From: a bacterium | GTDB taxonomy: Bacteria > Electryoneota > RPQS01 | DNA length: 64,000 bases | Assembly (NCBI GenBank): GCA_036504735.1 | Contig: DASXUQ010000008.1 | Coordinates: 124,001 to 188,000 of the forward strand | Direction: 5' to 3' | Shown here: in pieces, positions 9,043 through 18,574 of the stretch | Numbering within the stretch: the stretch's first letter is position 1 | Layout: every line of letters starts with the position of its first letter | Program-made: the position numbers and the translations under genes | The notes under the pieces: generated by a model | What the model was told of the DNA's origin: nothing | The model's database searches: none | Seen by the model: only the letters and a program-made list of their open reading frames with translations

Positions 9043-12000
9043 CTACCGCGTGGGCTTCACCTTCGCTTTGGCCGGATCAGGCTTGTAGTGAGTATTGAAT
9101 TGATCGTAGGCCGGAAGATAGAAACCTTGGGGCATGCTGGTCTCCGCAGGTTTGGCCACATCAGGTTGCGGAACCGCCGGATAAGGATCAGCGGCGAAGA
9201 ACGGTTCGGAGGCCGCTGCTGCCGTGGCCTTGTCCACGGTCACCGTTTGATTGGGTTCGCTGCCATCCGCCAGCAGAAGAGTGGGCAGGGTCGCCGCCGA
9301 CACGGCATAGAAGTATTTCGTGGCGGGCGTGTTCAACACATTCGAGTCGTAGTAGTAATAGTTCGTCGTGGAGTCAATCCTGTTCGCCGGGGCGACCAGC
9401 CCAGTGGGGGATGTTGCACGGTAGATGTAATACTTGTAGGCCGGGCCTTGGAATTTCCACTGCAAGTAGACGTCGGTGCCAGCGGGCGCGATAACGAGGC
9501 TGTCTACGGCGGCGGTTGTTCCGCACGGCGTGCCGGTGACATTGAGCACGAACGGTCCCGAGTAAGTGAAGTAGCCATGTACCAGAATATAGTAGGTGAC
9601 TCCCGCGCTGGCCTGGAAGCCGAGTGTGCTTTGCAGCGTCCCTATGCCGCCACAGAGATTGTCATCATTGCCGGCCACCAGTGTGGTGCCGGGGCAGGCG
9701 CCGTTGCGATAGACGCTGAGGCCGGTGTCGTACCCGCTGCCGCACAGAGAGACACTGACATTCTGACAAGTGGCTGATGTGAAATTGTACACCGCGTCGG
9801 GGCTGGTGTTCCCCTGGAAGTTGGGATAGTTGTGGGTATCACACGTCGTGCTGTTGATGTCCGTGAAGGGCAAACCGGCAATGGTTGTGCCTGGACACGT
9901 ATCGTTAGACGGCGTGAACCCTGCGCCCGCCGACACGTTGATCACAAACGGTCCGGCATTCCCGTTGAACCCGCTGACGATGAAGTAATAGGTTACACCG
10001 GCATAGGCGCGGAAGGTGACCTGACTCTGCAAACCGTTGCCGGTGGGGCACGCGTAATCATCATCGCAAGCCACCGACACCGCTCCGGGGCAACTGCCGC
10101 CGGCGCGGACGTCTATCAGGCAATCATAACCCGAGCCGCAGAGGGACACCGTCAAGGACTCGCAAGCCGCAGGCGTGAAGTTGTAGACCACGTCCGGCGA
10201 CGTCGTGACGCGGCAGGCCACGGAATAGTCGTGGGTTGCGCAGCCCGTATTGCCGAAGTCAGAGTAAGGCAGACTGGCGATGCTGGTTCCGGGACAGACA
10301 TCGTTGGGCGGCGTGAAGGGCGTGCCGGTGACGTTCAGAGTGTAGTTGCCGGTTTCACCGTTATAGCCGCCGATCAGGATGTAATAGTTCGTGTTTCCCT
10401 GGGCCACAAACGTGGCCGTGCTTTGCACGGTGAAATTGGGGCCGCAGTAATTGTCATCATTGCAGGCGACAAGAAACTCGCCCGGGCAGGCACCGCCGGC
10501 GTAAATGCTAAGCTGGGTGTCGAAGTTGGAACCGCAGGTCGACACCGTCACCGTCTGACAGGACGGGATATTCAACGTATACACCACATCCGGCGACGAT
10601 GCAGTGACGCAACCCGTGTAGTTGGCGGTAGCCGTACAGGTGCTGCCGCTGTTGGTGTAGGGCAGTGACGTGATGGACGCGCCCGGGCAGGCATCGTTTG
10701 GCGGTACCGGAGCGGTGGGCGTGCCGGTCACATTGAGGGTATAGTTGCCCGAGTTGGCGCTGTAGCCGTAAATCATGATATAATACTGTACGCCCGCCGT
10801 GGCGGTAAAGGTCGTCTGGCTGTATCCCGGAGGAAAGCCGCAGAAATCGTCATCGTAGGCGACCAGTGAAGATCCCGGACACGACCCGCCGGTGCGGATC
10901 TCCATGCGGGTATCGAAATTCGTTGTCCCGCTGCACAGCGAGGCGGTGACCGTGCTGGTGCAGGTGAGGGGATAGAGCGTATACAGCACGTCCGGCGAGG
11001 GATCCCCGTTCAAATGCGGGTAGTCGGCATGAGCGGTACTCGTGCTGCCGTTGTCGGTGTAGGGCAGACCGAAAATGGTGAATCCGGGGCAAACATCATT
11101 GCCGGGCGGGTTGATATAGGCGCCGTTGAGAACGGACGTGGTATTCGGCGGGTCAAGCCAGTCCCGCAGTTCCGTTGCGGGTGTGCCGCCCCGCGCCCAG
11201 GACATGGAAAATTTGCCGTAGTAATCCGATCCGGTCGGATTGTTGCATGCCGCCGGGCCGCCGTGAAGCTGGCCGCTGATATGAAAATTCAGGTCGAAAA
11301 GAGGCGATCCGGAAGATCCCGGCTCGGTGGTGCCCACATCGTAGGCGCCGATTTGCCAGTGGGAATTGGCGGGCGTGCCACTCCACGTGCTGCTGGTTAC
11401 CGCGTCATTATCAATCGCCAGCTTCTTGACGTCGCCCGAGGGATGCGAAATATTGTAAGAATGGGTCCATGTCAGGTCGCGGTTATCCCAGCCGTTGAAG
11501 AAGGGACTGTAGGACGCGGGCACGCCGGAGGACAATTGCAGCAGCGCGAAATCGGAATCCAGATTGTGCGCCAGCAGCGTCGCATTGGAGATGGTCTGAT
11601 TGGTCGGACCATCGGTGTTGGGCGAGCAGGCCGGACTTTCATAATTGAACACAAAGACCCAACTGCCCTGGTTGCCATCGAGGCAGTGATTGGCCGTCAG
11701 AAAGTAAGGAGTGCCGTTCTGCGTGGTGTTATTGATCAGCGAACCGGTGCACCAGCGTGAGCCGCCGTTGATGATCATCGCCACGCCGTGTTTGTAATTC
11801 TGCAGGGTCGAGCCTGCCGGGCAGTTGATGTTGACATTGCAAGGCCCGGAGTCACCGAAATTCTCGGCGGCGCTGGGCGGACCGAACAGATTGCGGTACG
11901 CGTGGCAGACCTGGAAGATGGCGAGCACGCTCTGGCCGCGCAGGGCGCGGGGTTCAAGATATTCAAGCGTGACCGCATCGCCCGAAACCGGCTGCGTAAT

Positions 12001-12483
12001 GTTCGTGCCGTCGGTCCAGTTGTTGAACGAGGTAAAGGAGCCGATTACCTGGCTGTGATTGTCGTTGTAGATCCAGAGTTGGCCGCCCTTCGGAATGAAC
12101 CAGTGGTTGTAGACCAGACCAATGGAGTAGGCCTGCGGGGAAGAGATGCGCAGACGCCACACACGGTCGCCATTGGGGAGTGTACTCCACACCCCGGAGT
12201 TTCCCAGATTGAGATTTACGTCCATGGCGAGCGCGAAACGGTTGCGCTCTTCCTTGGGCAGTTGTTCATCCTCGCGCAGCAGCGCCGCGTGATCGACGGC
12301 GGGCATCTGAATGGTAGGCGCCGCCCCGGAAATGCTTTGCGAAAAGCTGGGCGGTGTGCCGCCGGAGCTGATTTGTGCTACGGCCCGAGAAACCCACGGC
12401 CCGGCTCCGAGCAGTAGGGTTAGACATAGAACCGCGGCCAGCCGCCTCTTGCCTCGGAGACAACCTCTTGACATCTCATTCAT
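9043..12483 (-). CDS. Secreted lysyl-endopeptidase-like serine protease, paralog 2
   Basis: A 1146-residue tandem paralog of the 5311-8727 protein, with the same order: signal peptide (to about 36), N-terminal beta domain, trypsin-fold domain, four NDxCPG repeats, fibronectin-like domain and a basic C-terminal tail (KAKVKPTR). Triad residues are His266 (LTANHC), Asp311 (DSDF) and Ser391 (EPGSSGSP). It begins MNEMSRGC with AGAGG upstream; ATG codons 1 and 4 are both possible starts. Both copies keep complete catalytic sites, so the duplication seems functional. It is likely secreted or surface-bound for protein degradation or processing. The export route is unknown because no sorting domain is visible. 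Confidence 0.85.
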   Translation of the reverse strand: MNEMSRGCLRGKRRLAAVLCLTLLLGAGPWVSRAVAQISSGGTPPSFSQSISGAAPTIQMPAVDHAALLREDEQLPKEERNRFALAMDVNLNLGNSGVWSTLPNGDRVWRLRISSPQAYSIGLVYNHWFIPKGGQLWIYNDNHSQVIGSFTSFNNWTDGTNITQPVSGDAVTLEYLEPRALRGQSVLAIFQVCHAYRNLFGPPSAAENFGDSGPCNVNINCPAGSTLQNYKHGVAMIINGGSRWCTGSLINNTTQNGTPYFLTANHCLDGNQGSWVFVFNYESPACSPNTDGPTNQTISNATLLAHNLDSDFALLQLSSGVPASYSPFFNGWDNRDLTWTHSYNISHPSGDVKKLAIDNDAVTSSTWSGTPANSHWQIGAYDVGTTEPGSSGSPLFDLNFHISGQLHGGPAACNNPTGSDYYGKFSMSWARGGTPATELRDWLDPPNTTSVLNGAYINPPGNDVCPGFTIFGLPYTDNGSTSTAHADYPHLNGDPSPDVLYTLYPLTCTSTVTASLCSGTTNFDTRMEIRTGGSCPGSSLVAYDDDFCGFPPGYSQTTFTATAGVQYYIMIYGYSANSGNYTLNVTGTPTAPVPPNDACPGASITSLPYTNSGSTCTATANYTGCVTASSPDVVYTLNIPSCQTVTVSTCGSNFDTQLSIYAGGACPGEFLVACNDDNYCGPNFTVQSTATFVAQGNTNYYILIGGYNGETGNYTLNVTGTPFTPPNDVCPGTSIASLPYSDFGNTGCATHDYSVACRVTTSPDVVYNFTPAACESLTVSLCGSGYDCLIDVRAGGSCPGAVSVACDDDYACPTGNGLQSQVTFRAYAGVTYYFIVSGFNGNAGPFVINVSAGAGFTPSNDTCPGTTIAGLPFTDINSTTCDTHNYPNFQGNTSPDAVYNFTSATCQNVSVSLCGSGYDTGLSVYRNGACPGTTLVAGNDDNLCGGIGTLQSTLGFQASAGVTYYILVHGYFTYSGPFVLNVTGTPCGTTAAVDSLVIAPAGTDVYLQWKFQGPAYKYYIYRATSPTGLVAPANRIDSTTNYYYYDSNVLNTPATKYFYAVSAATLPTLLLADGSEPNQTVTVDKATAAAASEPFFAADPYPAVPQPDVAKPAETSMPQGFYLPAYDQFNTHYKPDPAKAKVKPTR

Positions 12484-12678
12484 GGAGAACCTCTTTAACT
12501 AACGTTTTGAATTTGAACGCAATTACGGAAGGTAAAAAAAGCCCGTGCGGGAGGGAGACCGTAACTGAAAAGATACCCATAAAAGTGCTGAGGCCCTAAG
12601 AACATGCGTATCAATCGACAAAGAGGTCCGAAAATCCCCGCGAGGCACAAGTATACCTGTCACACGCTAACCTATACG

Positions 12679-12708
12679 CAACGAGCACGGCCTTGACCGT
12701 GCTCGTTG
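12679..12708 (-). terminator. Rho-independent terminator
   Basis: A perfect 12-bp stem (CAACGAGCACGG and its complement) with loop CCTTGA lies 26 bases downstream of the minus-strand gene ending at 12734. The T tract on the minus strand is weak. Confidence 0.75.
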
Positions 12709-12733
12709 TTTCAAGAGGACGAGAAGCACTGTG

Positions 12734-14728
12734 CTACTTCAGAAGCAGAACCTTGCGCGTGAGCACCGCGCGAGCCGTCATGGCGCGCACGAAATAGAGT
12801 CCGGAAGGCAAGGCGGCGGCGTCGAAACGGAACCGGTAAATTCCCGCGTCGTACACCCCGCTCTGCAGCCGTTGAACTTCCCGCCCGGCGATATCGTACA
12901 CCGCCAGCGACAGGTCACCGCGCTGCGGCAGCGATAGCGTGAGCGTGGTCTGCGCGTTGAAGGGATTCGGATACGCGCCCAGCGCAAAGGCAGACGGCAG
13001 CACCGTGGCGCGCGGGGCACCGGCATCCAGCACGCTGGCCATGACCGTGACACGGGCGACGCTGTCCGGGCAGGTGTTCATGTGCACGGTCAGATACCCG
13101 AAGTAATCATAGATGCCATCATTGGTAGTATCGGCCAGCACCTGCACGGCCACTCCCATTCTGGTACCGGGAGCAATGGAGCCGCTCTGCGGAAATGCCG
13201 AAAGCCAGGTGCCGGAGGGAGCGGTGGCAAAACAGTCGACGGAATAGTCCATCAGGCCCACGCCGCTGTTGTCCAGCCACAGAGTATCTGCGGTGGGCAA
13301 ATGGTTGTGCGCGGGGAAATTCAGCGACGACTGCTCGACCACACCGGCGGTGAGACCCACCTCAACGTCCAGTGTAGTAATGGAATCGGCCAGCACGGCA
13401 ATGGCGGGGAAGGTATCGCGCGCGGTGCAGGGACCGTAGGTAACCACGTCATAGGTGCCGGGCGGCAACGGCAAGGCGTAATGGCCCTCGATGTCGCTGC
13501 GCACACGGCTCTGTCCGACGGAGGTGGACATCACCACGCCGGCGAGCGGCTGATGGGTTATGCGGTCACGCACGTAGCCGCCGACGCCGGCAAAGCCCGG
13601 CAGGCGCACGGCGTAAAAATCGTCCGATCCATGCCCGAAGGAGAGGGTGTATCCGACCGCGATATAGCCGCCATCGGCCGTCAGCTCCAGAGCCGACAGC
13701 CAATCATCGGCATGGCCGCCTTCGGTGAGCGTCCAGAGTTGCGCGCCCTGACTGTTGGTTTTGACAAAGAAGAAATCGTAGGAATTGCTGTAGTGATCGG
13801 TGACGCCCGCGAGCAGAAAGCCGCCGTCCGTCCCTTGACGGATGCAGTTGGCGCGGTCCGCGCCGGCAAAGCCGTAGGTGTTGTACCATTGCTGGACGCC
13901 GCTGGAATTGAGGCGGATCAGGTAGCAGTCATTGCCGCCCGCGCCGAAAGACTGCGTCGTGCCGCCGATCACATAACCGCCGTCGCTGCACTGCCGGACA
14001 AAGTTGCCGTAGTCCACGCCGGCGCCGCCGTAGGTGTGCGTCCAGAGCGTATCACCGGCGGAGTTGGTCTTGACAAGGTAGATATCGGGATTGAATGCCC
14101 CGCTGCGGAAGGTGGTGCCGATCAGCGCAAAGCCGCCGTCGGCGGTCTGCTGCGCCGCGCCGAAGAGTTCCATGGCCGAGGTGCCGTAGGTGCGTGTCCA
14201 GAGGGCATTTCCCGCCGAGTCGGTGCGGACGAGACAGAGATTGGTGCTGCCCGAGATGTCAGCGGTTCCGGCGATCATCAGGCCGCCGTCGGCTGTCTGC
14301 TGCACCGCATTGGCCACATCGTTGCCCGCCGCGCCGTAGGTGCGCGTCCACAGAGTGTCGCCGCGCAGGTTCACCTTGACGGCATACATATCCGCGGCGC
14401 CCGCGCCGAAGGACATCGTTGATCCCACGAGGACAAACGTGCTGTCGCGGGTGGAACAGACGGCATTGGCCGCATCGGAATTGGGGCCGCCGTAGCGGCG
14501 CATCCACACCGTGTCGCCAAAGGCGTCGGTGCGCACGCCGAGAAAATCGAACTGGCCGGCCTGGCGCGAGCGTCCGGCGATCACAAAGCCGCCATCGAAG
14601 GCACGGCACACGCCCGCGGCGTCGTCGATGTCCGGCCCGCCGTACGCGTGGGTCCACATGGTATCGGGCGGCTGAGCGAAACAAAACGAGGTGAGCAGCA
14701 AAGCCGCCGCGATCAAAAGAGTTTTCAT
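12734..14728 (-). CDS. T9SS-sorted propeller-like repeat protein with carboxypeptidase-regulatory domain
   Basis: A 664-residue exported protein with a signal peptide ending SFCFA. Residues about 20-375 hold seven or so 50-residue repeats of the type DTLWTRTYGG...QTADGG...G-T, as in delta-60/SBBP-like propeller domains. Residues about 380-460 form a carboxypeptidase regulatory-like domain (PLAGVVMST). A beta region follows, and residues about 585-664 are a type A T9SS sorting module (AYPNPFNAQTTLTLSLP ... GLYFV ... VLLLK). The sorting module should route the protein through T9SS, where it is normally cleaved off. It is a tandem paralog of 14783-16771. The passenger function is unknown; such proteins are often surface matrix or adhesin components. 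Confidence 0.8.
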   Translation of the reverse strand: MKTLLIAAALLLTSFCFAQPPDTMWTHAYGGPDIDDAAGVCRAFDGGFVIAGRSRQAGQFDFLGVRTDAFGDTVWMRRYGGPNSDAANAVCSTRDSTFVLVGSTMSFGAGAADMYAVKVNLRGDTLWTRTYGAAGNDVANAVQQTADGGLMIAGTADISGSTNLCLVRTDSAGNALWTRTYGTSAMELFGAAQQTADGGFALIGTTFRSGAFNPDIYLVKTNSAGDTLWTHTYGGAGVDYGNFVRQCSDGGYVIGGTTQSFGAGGNDCYLIRLNSSGVQQWYNTYGFAGADRANCIRQGTDGGFLLAGVTDHYSNSYDFFFVKTNSQGAQLWTLTEGGHADDWLSALELTADGGYIAVGYTLSFGHGSDDFYAVRLPGFAGVGGYVRDRITHQPLAGVVMSTSVGQSRVRSDIEGHYALPLPPGTYDVVTYGPCTARDTFPAIAVLADSITTLDVEVGLTAGVVEQSSLNFPAHNHLPTADTLWLDNSGVGLMDYSVDCFATAPSGTWLSAFPQSGSIAPGTRMGVAVQVLADTTNDGIYDYFGYLTVHMNTCPDSVARVTVMASVLDAGAPRATVLPSAFALGAYPNPFNAQTTLTLSLPQRGDLSLAVYDIAGREVQRLQSGVYDAGIYRFRFDAAALPSGLYFVRAMTARAVLTRKVLLLK

Positions 14729-14782
14729 GAGAGAGCAGAAGGGAAAGTCAATGGTAATGGACGAAAGAGGACGTGGAAGATG

Positions 14783-16771
14783 CTACTTGATGAGCAGCAG
14801 CTTCTGCGACAAAGTGCGGGAAGGCGTTTGCAGCCGCGCGAAGTACAGGCCGGAGGACAATGCCCGGCCATCGAAAACCATACGATGCGACCCGGCGGAT
14901 AACATCGAATGGACCAGAGTGCCGACCACGCGGCCCTGAATATCATACACCATCAGGGTGACGGCTTCCGTGCGGGGAAGTTCGAACGTGATCGTAGTCA
15001 GCGGATTGAAGGGGTTGGGCTGCGCGGTAAGGCTGAACGCTTCCGGCGTGGCGGCGCGGTCACCGGCCCGCAGCACGGTGGCGATCAGCGGCAAATGGGC
15101 GAGACTGTCCGGGCAGGTGTTCATGTGCACATCCACCGCGCCGTAAAAGTCGAACACACCGCCGTTGGTCGTGTCCGCGTCCACCCAGATGGCAACCGTC
15201 TGGGACTGCCCGGCGGCAATGGTTCCGTGAGTCGGCACCGCCGACAGCCACGCCCCGGCTGGCCGCAGTGTGGAACAATCGATGCGGAAATCCATCACGC
15301 CGGCCCCGGTGTTATGCAGATACAGGGAATCGGCGGAGGCCATGTGATTATGCACCACCGGATTGAGCGACGTCTGATCCACGACGCCGCCCGTACTTCC
15401 CACCACCCAATCGTGGGCGGCCAGACTGTCTTCGAGCACGGTGATGCCGCGCACGGTATCGCGGCCCGTGCATGGACCATAGGTGATCAGATCATACGTG
15501 CCGGGAAGCAGCGACAGTGTGTAGCGACCGCCCGTGCCGGACCGCGACCAGTAGGGCTGGCCCAGCGCTCCGATGTAGGCTCCGACAACGGGCCTCTGCT
15601 GTTCATCCAGAATAGTGCCCCGGACGCCGGATGGCACCGCAATGCGCGCTACCCAGAAGTAGCTGGTGTTGCCATTGGCGTACTGATATCCGGCTGCGGT
15701 GATCCCGCCATCGGCGCTCACGGCCACCGATCTGAATTCCGCGTCGCGTGACGAGGGAAAGACGCGGGTCCACATGGAATCTCCGGCGCTGGTCGTTTTG
15801 AGCAGCACGGAATTGGCCTGGGATCCGGCGCGGCTGTAACCGCAAAGAATAAAGCCGCCGTCCTGCGTAAATTCCATGCCTTCACAGATGTCTACCGAGC
15901 CGCTGCCGTAGTGGTGACTCCATTCGAGAGTCCCCGTGGCACTGAGCTTGATCAGCAGCATGTCATTGTTGTAGGTTCCGGTCACGCGCGTCCATCCGGC
16001 GACCACAAAGCCGCCGTCAGGAGTCTGGCGGATGGCGTGGCCCTCATCCCAATCCCCCGGTGAGAAGGACTGGCGCCAGGTCTGTACGCCGGCGGCGTTG
16101 GTGCGGATGACCAGCACCGTGTTGGCATTCTGCCCGGAGGAATCGGTGGCTCCGGTCAGAACGAATCCGCCGTCGGACGTCTGCTGCACGTCGAAGGCCT
16201 GGTCGTTGAACGCCACCCCATAGGTGTGTGCCCACTGCAGCGCTCCGGTGGAAGTGGTTTTTATGAGGAAGGCGCGCATAAGCTGACCGCTGTCGCGGGA
16301 GCGTCCGGCGGCGACATAGCCGCCATCGGCAGTCTGCTGCACGGCATAACAGACGCGGGTCGGATCGTCCGGGAAGGTCTGCGTCCAATCCGCGTGGCCG
16401 CTTGCATTCAATTTGGTCATCAGCAGGATGCTGTTGCTGGCGGCAAAACTGCGTCCGGCGGCAATGCATCCGCCATCCGCGGTGGCGTCGACCGCATTGT
16501 AATACATGGTCGCCGTGTTATCGGTCAGGCGGAACGTATCCTGCACCGCGCCCAGCAGATCAAGATGGTACACAAGGGCGCTGGCCAGCTCGCCGCCGGG
16601 CTGGCGGAGCCCTGCCACCCACACGCTGCCATCCAGCGATGGGGAGACACCCCACGCTTCCTGCGAGCCACCGTTGGCATCACCCAGCATGCGCGTCCAG
16701 AGAGTATCCGGCGGCTGCGCAAAACACAGGGAGGACAGCAGAAGGAACAAAGCCAGAATGCACATTCTCAT
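14783..16771 (-). CDS. T9SS-sorted propeller-like repeat protein, tandem paralog
   Basis: A 662-residue protein with the same layout as its downstream neighbour. It has a signal peptide (ends LCFA), propeller-like repeats with QTADGGYVAAG and QTSDGGFVLTG motifs (about 20-375), a regulatory-like beta domain (PVVGAYIGALG) and a C-terminal sorting module (LTAQPNPFNPLTTITFELP ... SGLYFARL ... KLLLIK). The module starts at about residue 580. Only 54 bases separate the two paralogs and no terminator is visible between them, so they may be cotranscribed. Sequence divergence in the passenger is much larger than in layout, so the duplication is old. Confidence 0.8.
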   Translation of the reverse strand: MRMCILALFLLLSSLCFAQPPDTLWTRMLGDANGGSQEAWGVSPSLDGSVWVAGLRQPGGELASALVYHLDLLGAVQDTFRLTDNTATMYYNAVDATADGGCIAAGRSFAASNSILLMTKLNASGHADWTQTFPDDPTRVCYAVQQTADGGYVAAGRSRDSGQLMRAFLIKTTSTGALQWAHTYGVAFNDQAFDVQQTSDGGFVLTGATDSSGQNANTVLVIRTNAAGVQTWRQSFSPGDWDEGHAIRQTPDGGFVVAGWTRVTGTYNNDMLLIKLSATGTLEWSHHYGSGSVDICEGMEFTQDGGFILCGYSRAGSQANSVLLKTTSAGDSMWTRVFPSSRDAEFRSVAVSADGGITAAGYQYANGNTSYFWVARIAVPSGVRGTILDEQQRPVVGAYIGALGQPYWSRSGTGGRYTLSLLPGTYDLITYGPCTGRDTVRGITVLEDSLAAHDWVVGSTGGVVDQTSLNPVVHNHMASADSLYLHNTGAGVMDFRIDCSTLRPAGAWLSAVPTHGTIAAGQSQTVAIWVDADTTNGGVFDFYGAVDVHMNTCPDSLAHLPLIATVLRAGDRAATPEAFSLTAQPNPFNPLTTITFELPRTEAVTLMVYDIQGRVVGTLVHSMLSAGSHRMVFDGRALSSGLYFARLQTPSRTLSQKLLLIK

Positions 16772-16821
16772 GATCGGATACTCACCCTAAGTGAAATAGC
16801 TCGTCGAACAGGCCTACTGAT

Positions 16822-17136
16822 TTACTTCTTCCAACCGAAGTGGTTGAGGTCGATGCGGTGCTTGTGGTCGAAGGTGATGCCTTCGGACATCAGCAGGGCG
16901 CGCTGGAGATCGGCGCCGGAAAATTCAGGGAGGGAAATCTCGCCACGGGCATTGATGACCCGGTGCCACGGAACCGAAGGGTCGATCTGTTCGCGCAGCG
17001 CGTGCAGCGCGTACCCCACCAGCCGCGCATGGCGCGGAAAACCCGCGAGCCGGGCGATCTGTCCATAGGTCGCCACGCGGCCAAGCGGAATGCGGCGCAC
17101 GGTGCGGTAGATGCGGGAATAGGTGGTGGACGTCAC
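16822..17136 (-). CDS. Alkyltransferase-like protein (ATL), MGMT family
   Basis: A 104-residue protein of the O6-methylguanine-DNA methyltransferase fold, consisting of the winged-helix DNA-binding part only. The active-site motif of true MGMTs, Pro-Cys-His-Arg-Val, reads Pro-Trp-His-Arg-Val here, so the acceptor cysteine is replaced by tryptophan. That is the hallmark of ATL proteins, which bind O6-alkylguanine without repairing it and are known to hand the lesion to nucleotide excision repair. The recognition-helix region has GRVATYGQIARLAG. It lies 7 bases downstream of pyruvate kinase, in a tight operon with a symporter gene. That co-location has no obvious functional logic. Confidence 0.9.
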   Translation of the reverse strand: MTSTTYSRIYRTVRRIPLGRVATYGQIARLAGFPRHARLVGYALHALREQIDPSVPWHRVINARGEISLPEFSGADLQRALLMSEGITFDHKHRIDLNHFGWKK

Positions 17137-17143
17137 GGCGGCC

Positions 17144-18568
17144 TCAGATTTCCGGCATGGCTTCCGTCAGCAGCAGATTGGTGCGGCCCGACCCCGGCGG
17201 AACTCCGCCGACGATCACCACGGCATCTCCCGCCTTGGCAAACTTCAACCGCGCGGCTTCGATGAGTGCGCTATGAATGCGCGCGTCGAGCGAATCTCCC
17301 AGCGGTCCGAAACAGGGATGAACGCCACGGTAGAGCGTGAGCCCTCCCAGCACTTCGGGCACATCGGACACCACCACAATCGGAGCGCGCGGGCGGAAAC
17401 GGGCCACCGCGCGCGCGGCGTTGCCGCTGCGTGTGGCGCAGACGATCACCGTGGCGCCGACATCTTTGGCCAGTATCGCCGCGGTGTGCGCCAGCGCGGT
17501 CTCTTCCTTGTGGACCCGGTGCAGCACGGGCGGATCGTCAGTGCCCATGGTCTCGGCCTCGCACGCTACCTTGGCTACGGTTTCCACGGCCTGCACCGCA
17601 AAGTCACCGATGGCGGTCTCTTCCGAGAGCATCAAGGCATCCGCTCCGCCGGCCACCGCATAGGCAATGTCGGTGACCTCCGCGCGCGTGGGGCGCGGAT
17701 TGTGAATCATGGACGTCAAGATCTGCGTGGCCACGATCACGGGTTTGCCATGGGCGCGCGCCGCCCGCACGATGCGATCCTGAATGACGGGCACTTTTTC
17801 GAATTCCACTTCAATGCCCAGATCACCGCGCGCCACCATCACGCCGTCGAAGGCGATGACGATTTCTTCAATCCGGTCCAGTGCCTGCCGCCGCTCCAGT
17901 TTGGCCAGCACTTTGCGCCGCACCCCTTTGCGCGCCATGAGATCGCGGATCGGCGCGGCATCCTCCGGCGCGCCGACAAAACTCAAACCGATCCAGTCCG
18001 CTCCGGCATCCAGCGCGCACTCGGTGTCGAGCAGATCTTTCTCCCCGACCGTGGGCAGCGGCTTGCGCAGATTGGGAAGATTGATCCCCTTAAAACTGAC
18101 CACCGGGCCGCCCACTTGAACGACGGCTTCCACGGAGCCGTTCTGGCAGGACACCGCCAGCAGGCGGCGCGTGCCGTCGGCAATATAAATCGGATCGCCG
18201 GGATGGACATACTCGTCGAAGTGCGATAACTGCACGGGCCAGACGCACTCGCCGGCTTCCAGACCGCAGAAGGTGACGTGCTCGCCTTCGACGAGCACCG
18301 CGGCGTCGCCGGGGAGTTTCCCGAGACGGATCTTGGGGCCGGAAATGTCGGCGAGGATGCCAACGGGCCGCCCCGCATGCTGCGCGAGTTCCTTGACTTT
18401 TCGCATCCGTGCCGCGTGGGCTTCGCGCGTGCCGTGGGCGAAATTGAAGCGGAACAGGTTTACGCCCGCGGCAATCAGCGCGGACAGACTCTCATCGGAA
18501 ACAGAAGCCGGGCCGACGGTGGCGATAATCTTTACGGCGCGTGGTGACAAAAGCAAATCTCCCGACAA
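17144..18568 (-). CDS. pyk: Pyruvate kinase
   Basis: A 474-residue enzyme converting phosphoenolpyruvate and ADP to pyruvate and ATP in the last step of glycolysis. Visible signatures are KIIATVGPAS (start of the barrel), FRFNFAHG, ISGPKIRLGK, the catalytic Lys in VLAKLERRQAL, the metal/substrate segment GVMVARGDLGIEVEF, KPVIVATQIL and PTRAEVTDIAYAV. A C-terminal allosteric-type domain is present (about 350-474). Some positions differ from the commonest consensus (LSEETA in place of LSGETA; LERR in place of IENQ), which suggests a divergent subfamily. It sits between the symporter gene (6-base gap upstream) and the ATL gene (7-base gap downstream) in one operon. Confidence 0.92.
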   Translation of the reverse strand: MSGDLLLSPRAVKIIATVGPASVSDESLSALIAAGVNLFRFNFAHGTREAHAARMRKVKELAQHAGRPVGILADISGPKIRLGKLPGDAAVLVEGEHVTFCGLEAGECVWPVQLSHFDEYVHPGDPIYIADGTRRLLAVSCQNGSVEAVVQVGGPVVSFKGINLPNLRKPLPTVGEKDLLDTECALDAGADWIGLSFVGAPEDAAPIRDLMARKGVRRKVLAKLERRQALDRIEEIVIAFDGVMVARGDLGIEVEFEKVPVIQDRIVRAARAHGKPVIVATQILTSMIHNPRPTRAEVTDIAYAVAGGADALMLSEETAIGDFAVQAVETVAKVACEAETMGTDDPPVLHRVHKEETALAHTAAILAKDVGATVIVCATRSGNAARAVARFRPRAPIVVVSDVPEVLGGLTLYRGVHPCFGPLGDSLDARIHSALIEAARLKFAKAGDAVVIVGGVPPGSGRTNLLLTEAMPEI

Positions 18569-18574
18569 TCGCGG

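Noticed and set aside
5257-12417. Long plus-strand open frames opposite the two protease genes
   Set aside because: They lie entirely antisense to well-supported genes with catalytic motifs, show Val/Gly/Arg-rich composition typical of GC-rich antisense frames, and lack signals or motifs.
5311-12483. NDxCPG repeats as possible recent DNA-level tandem duplications
   Set aside because: The repeats are conserved at protein level but clearly diverged at DNA level, so they are old domains rather than fresh repeats.
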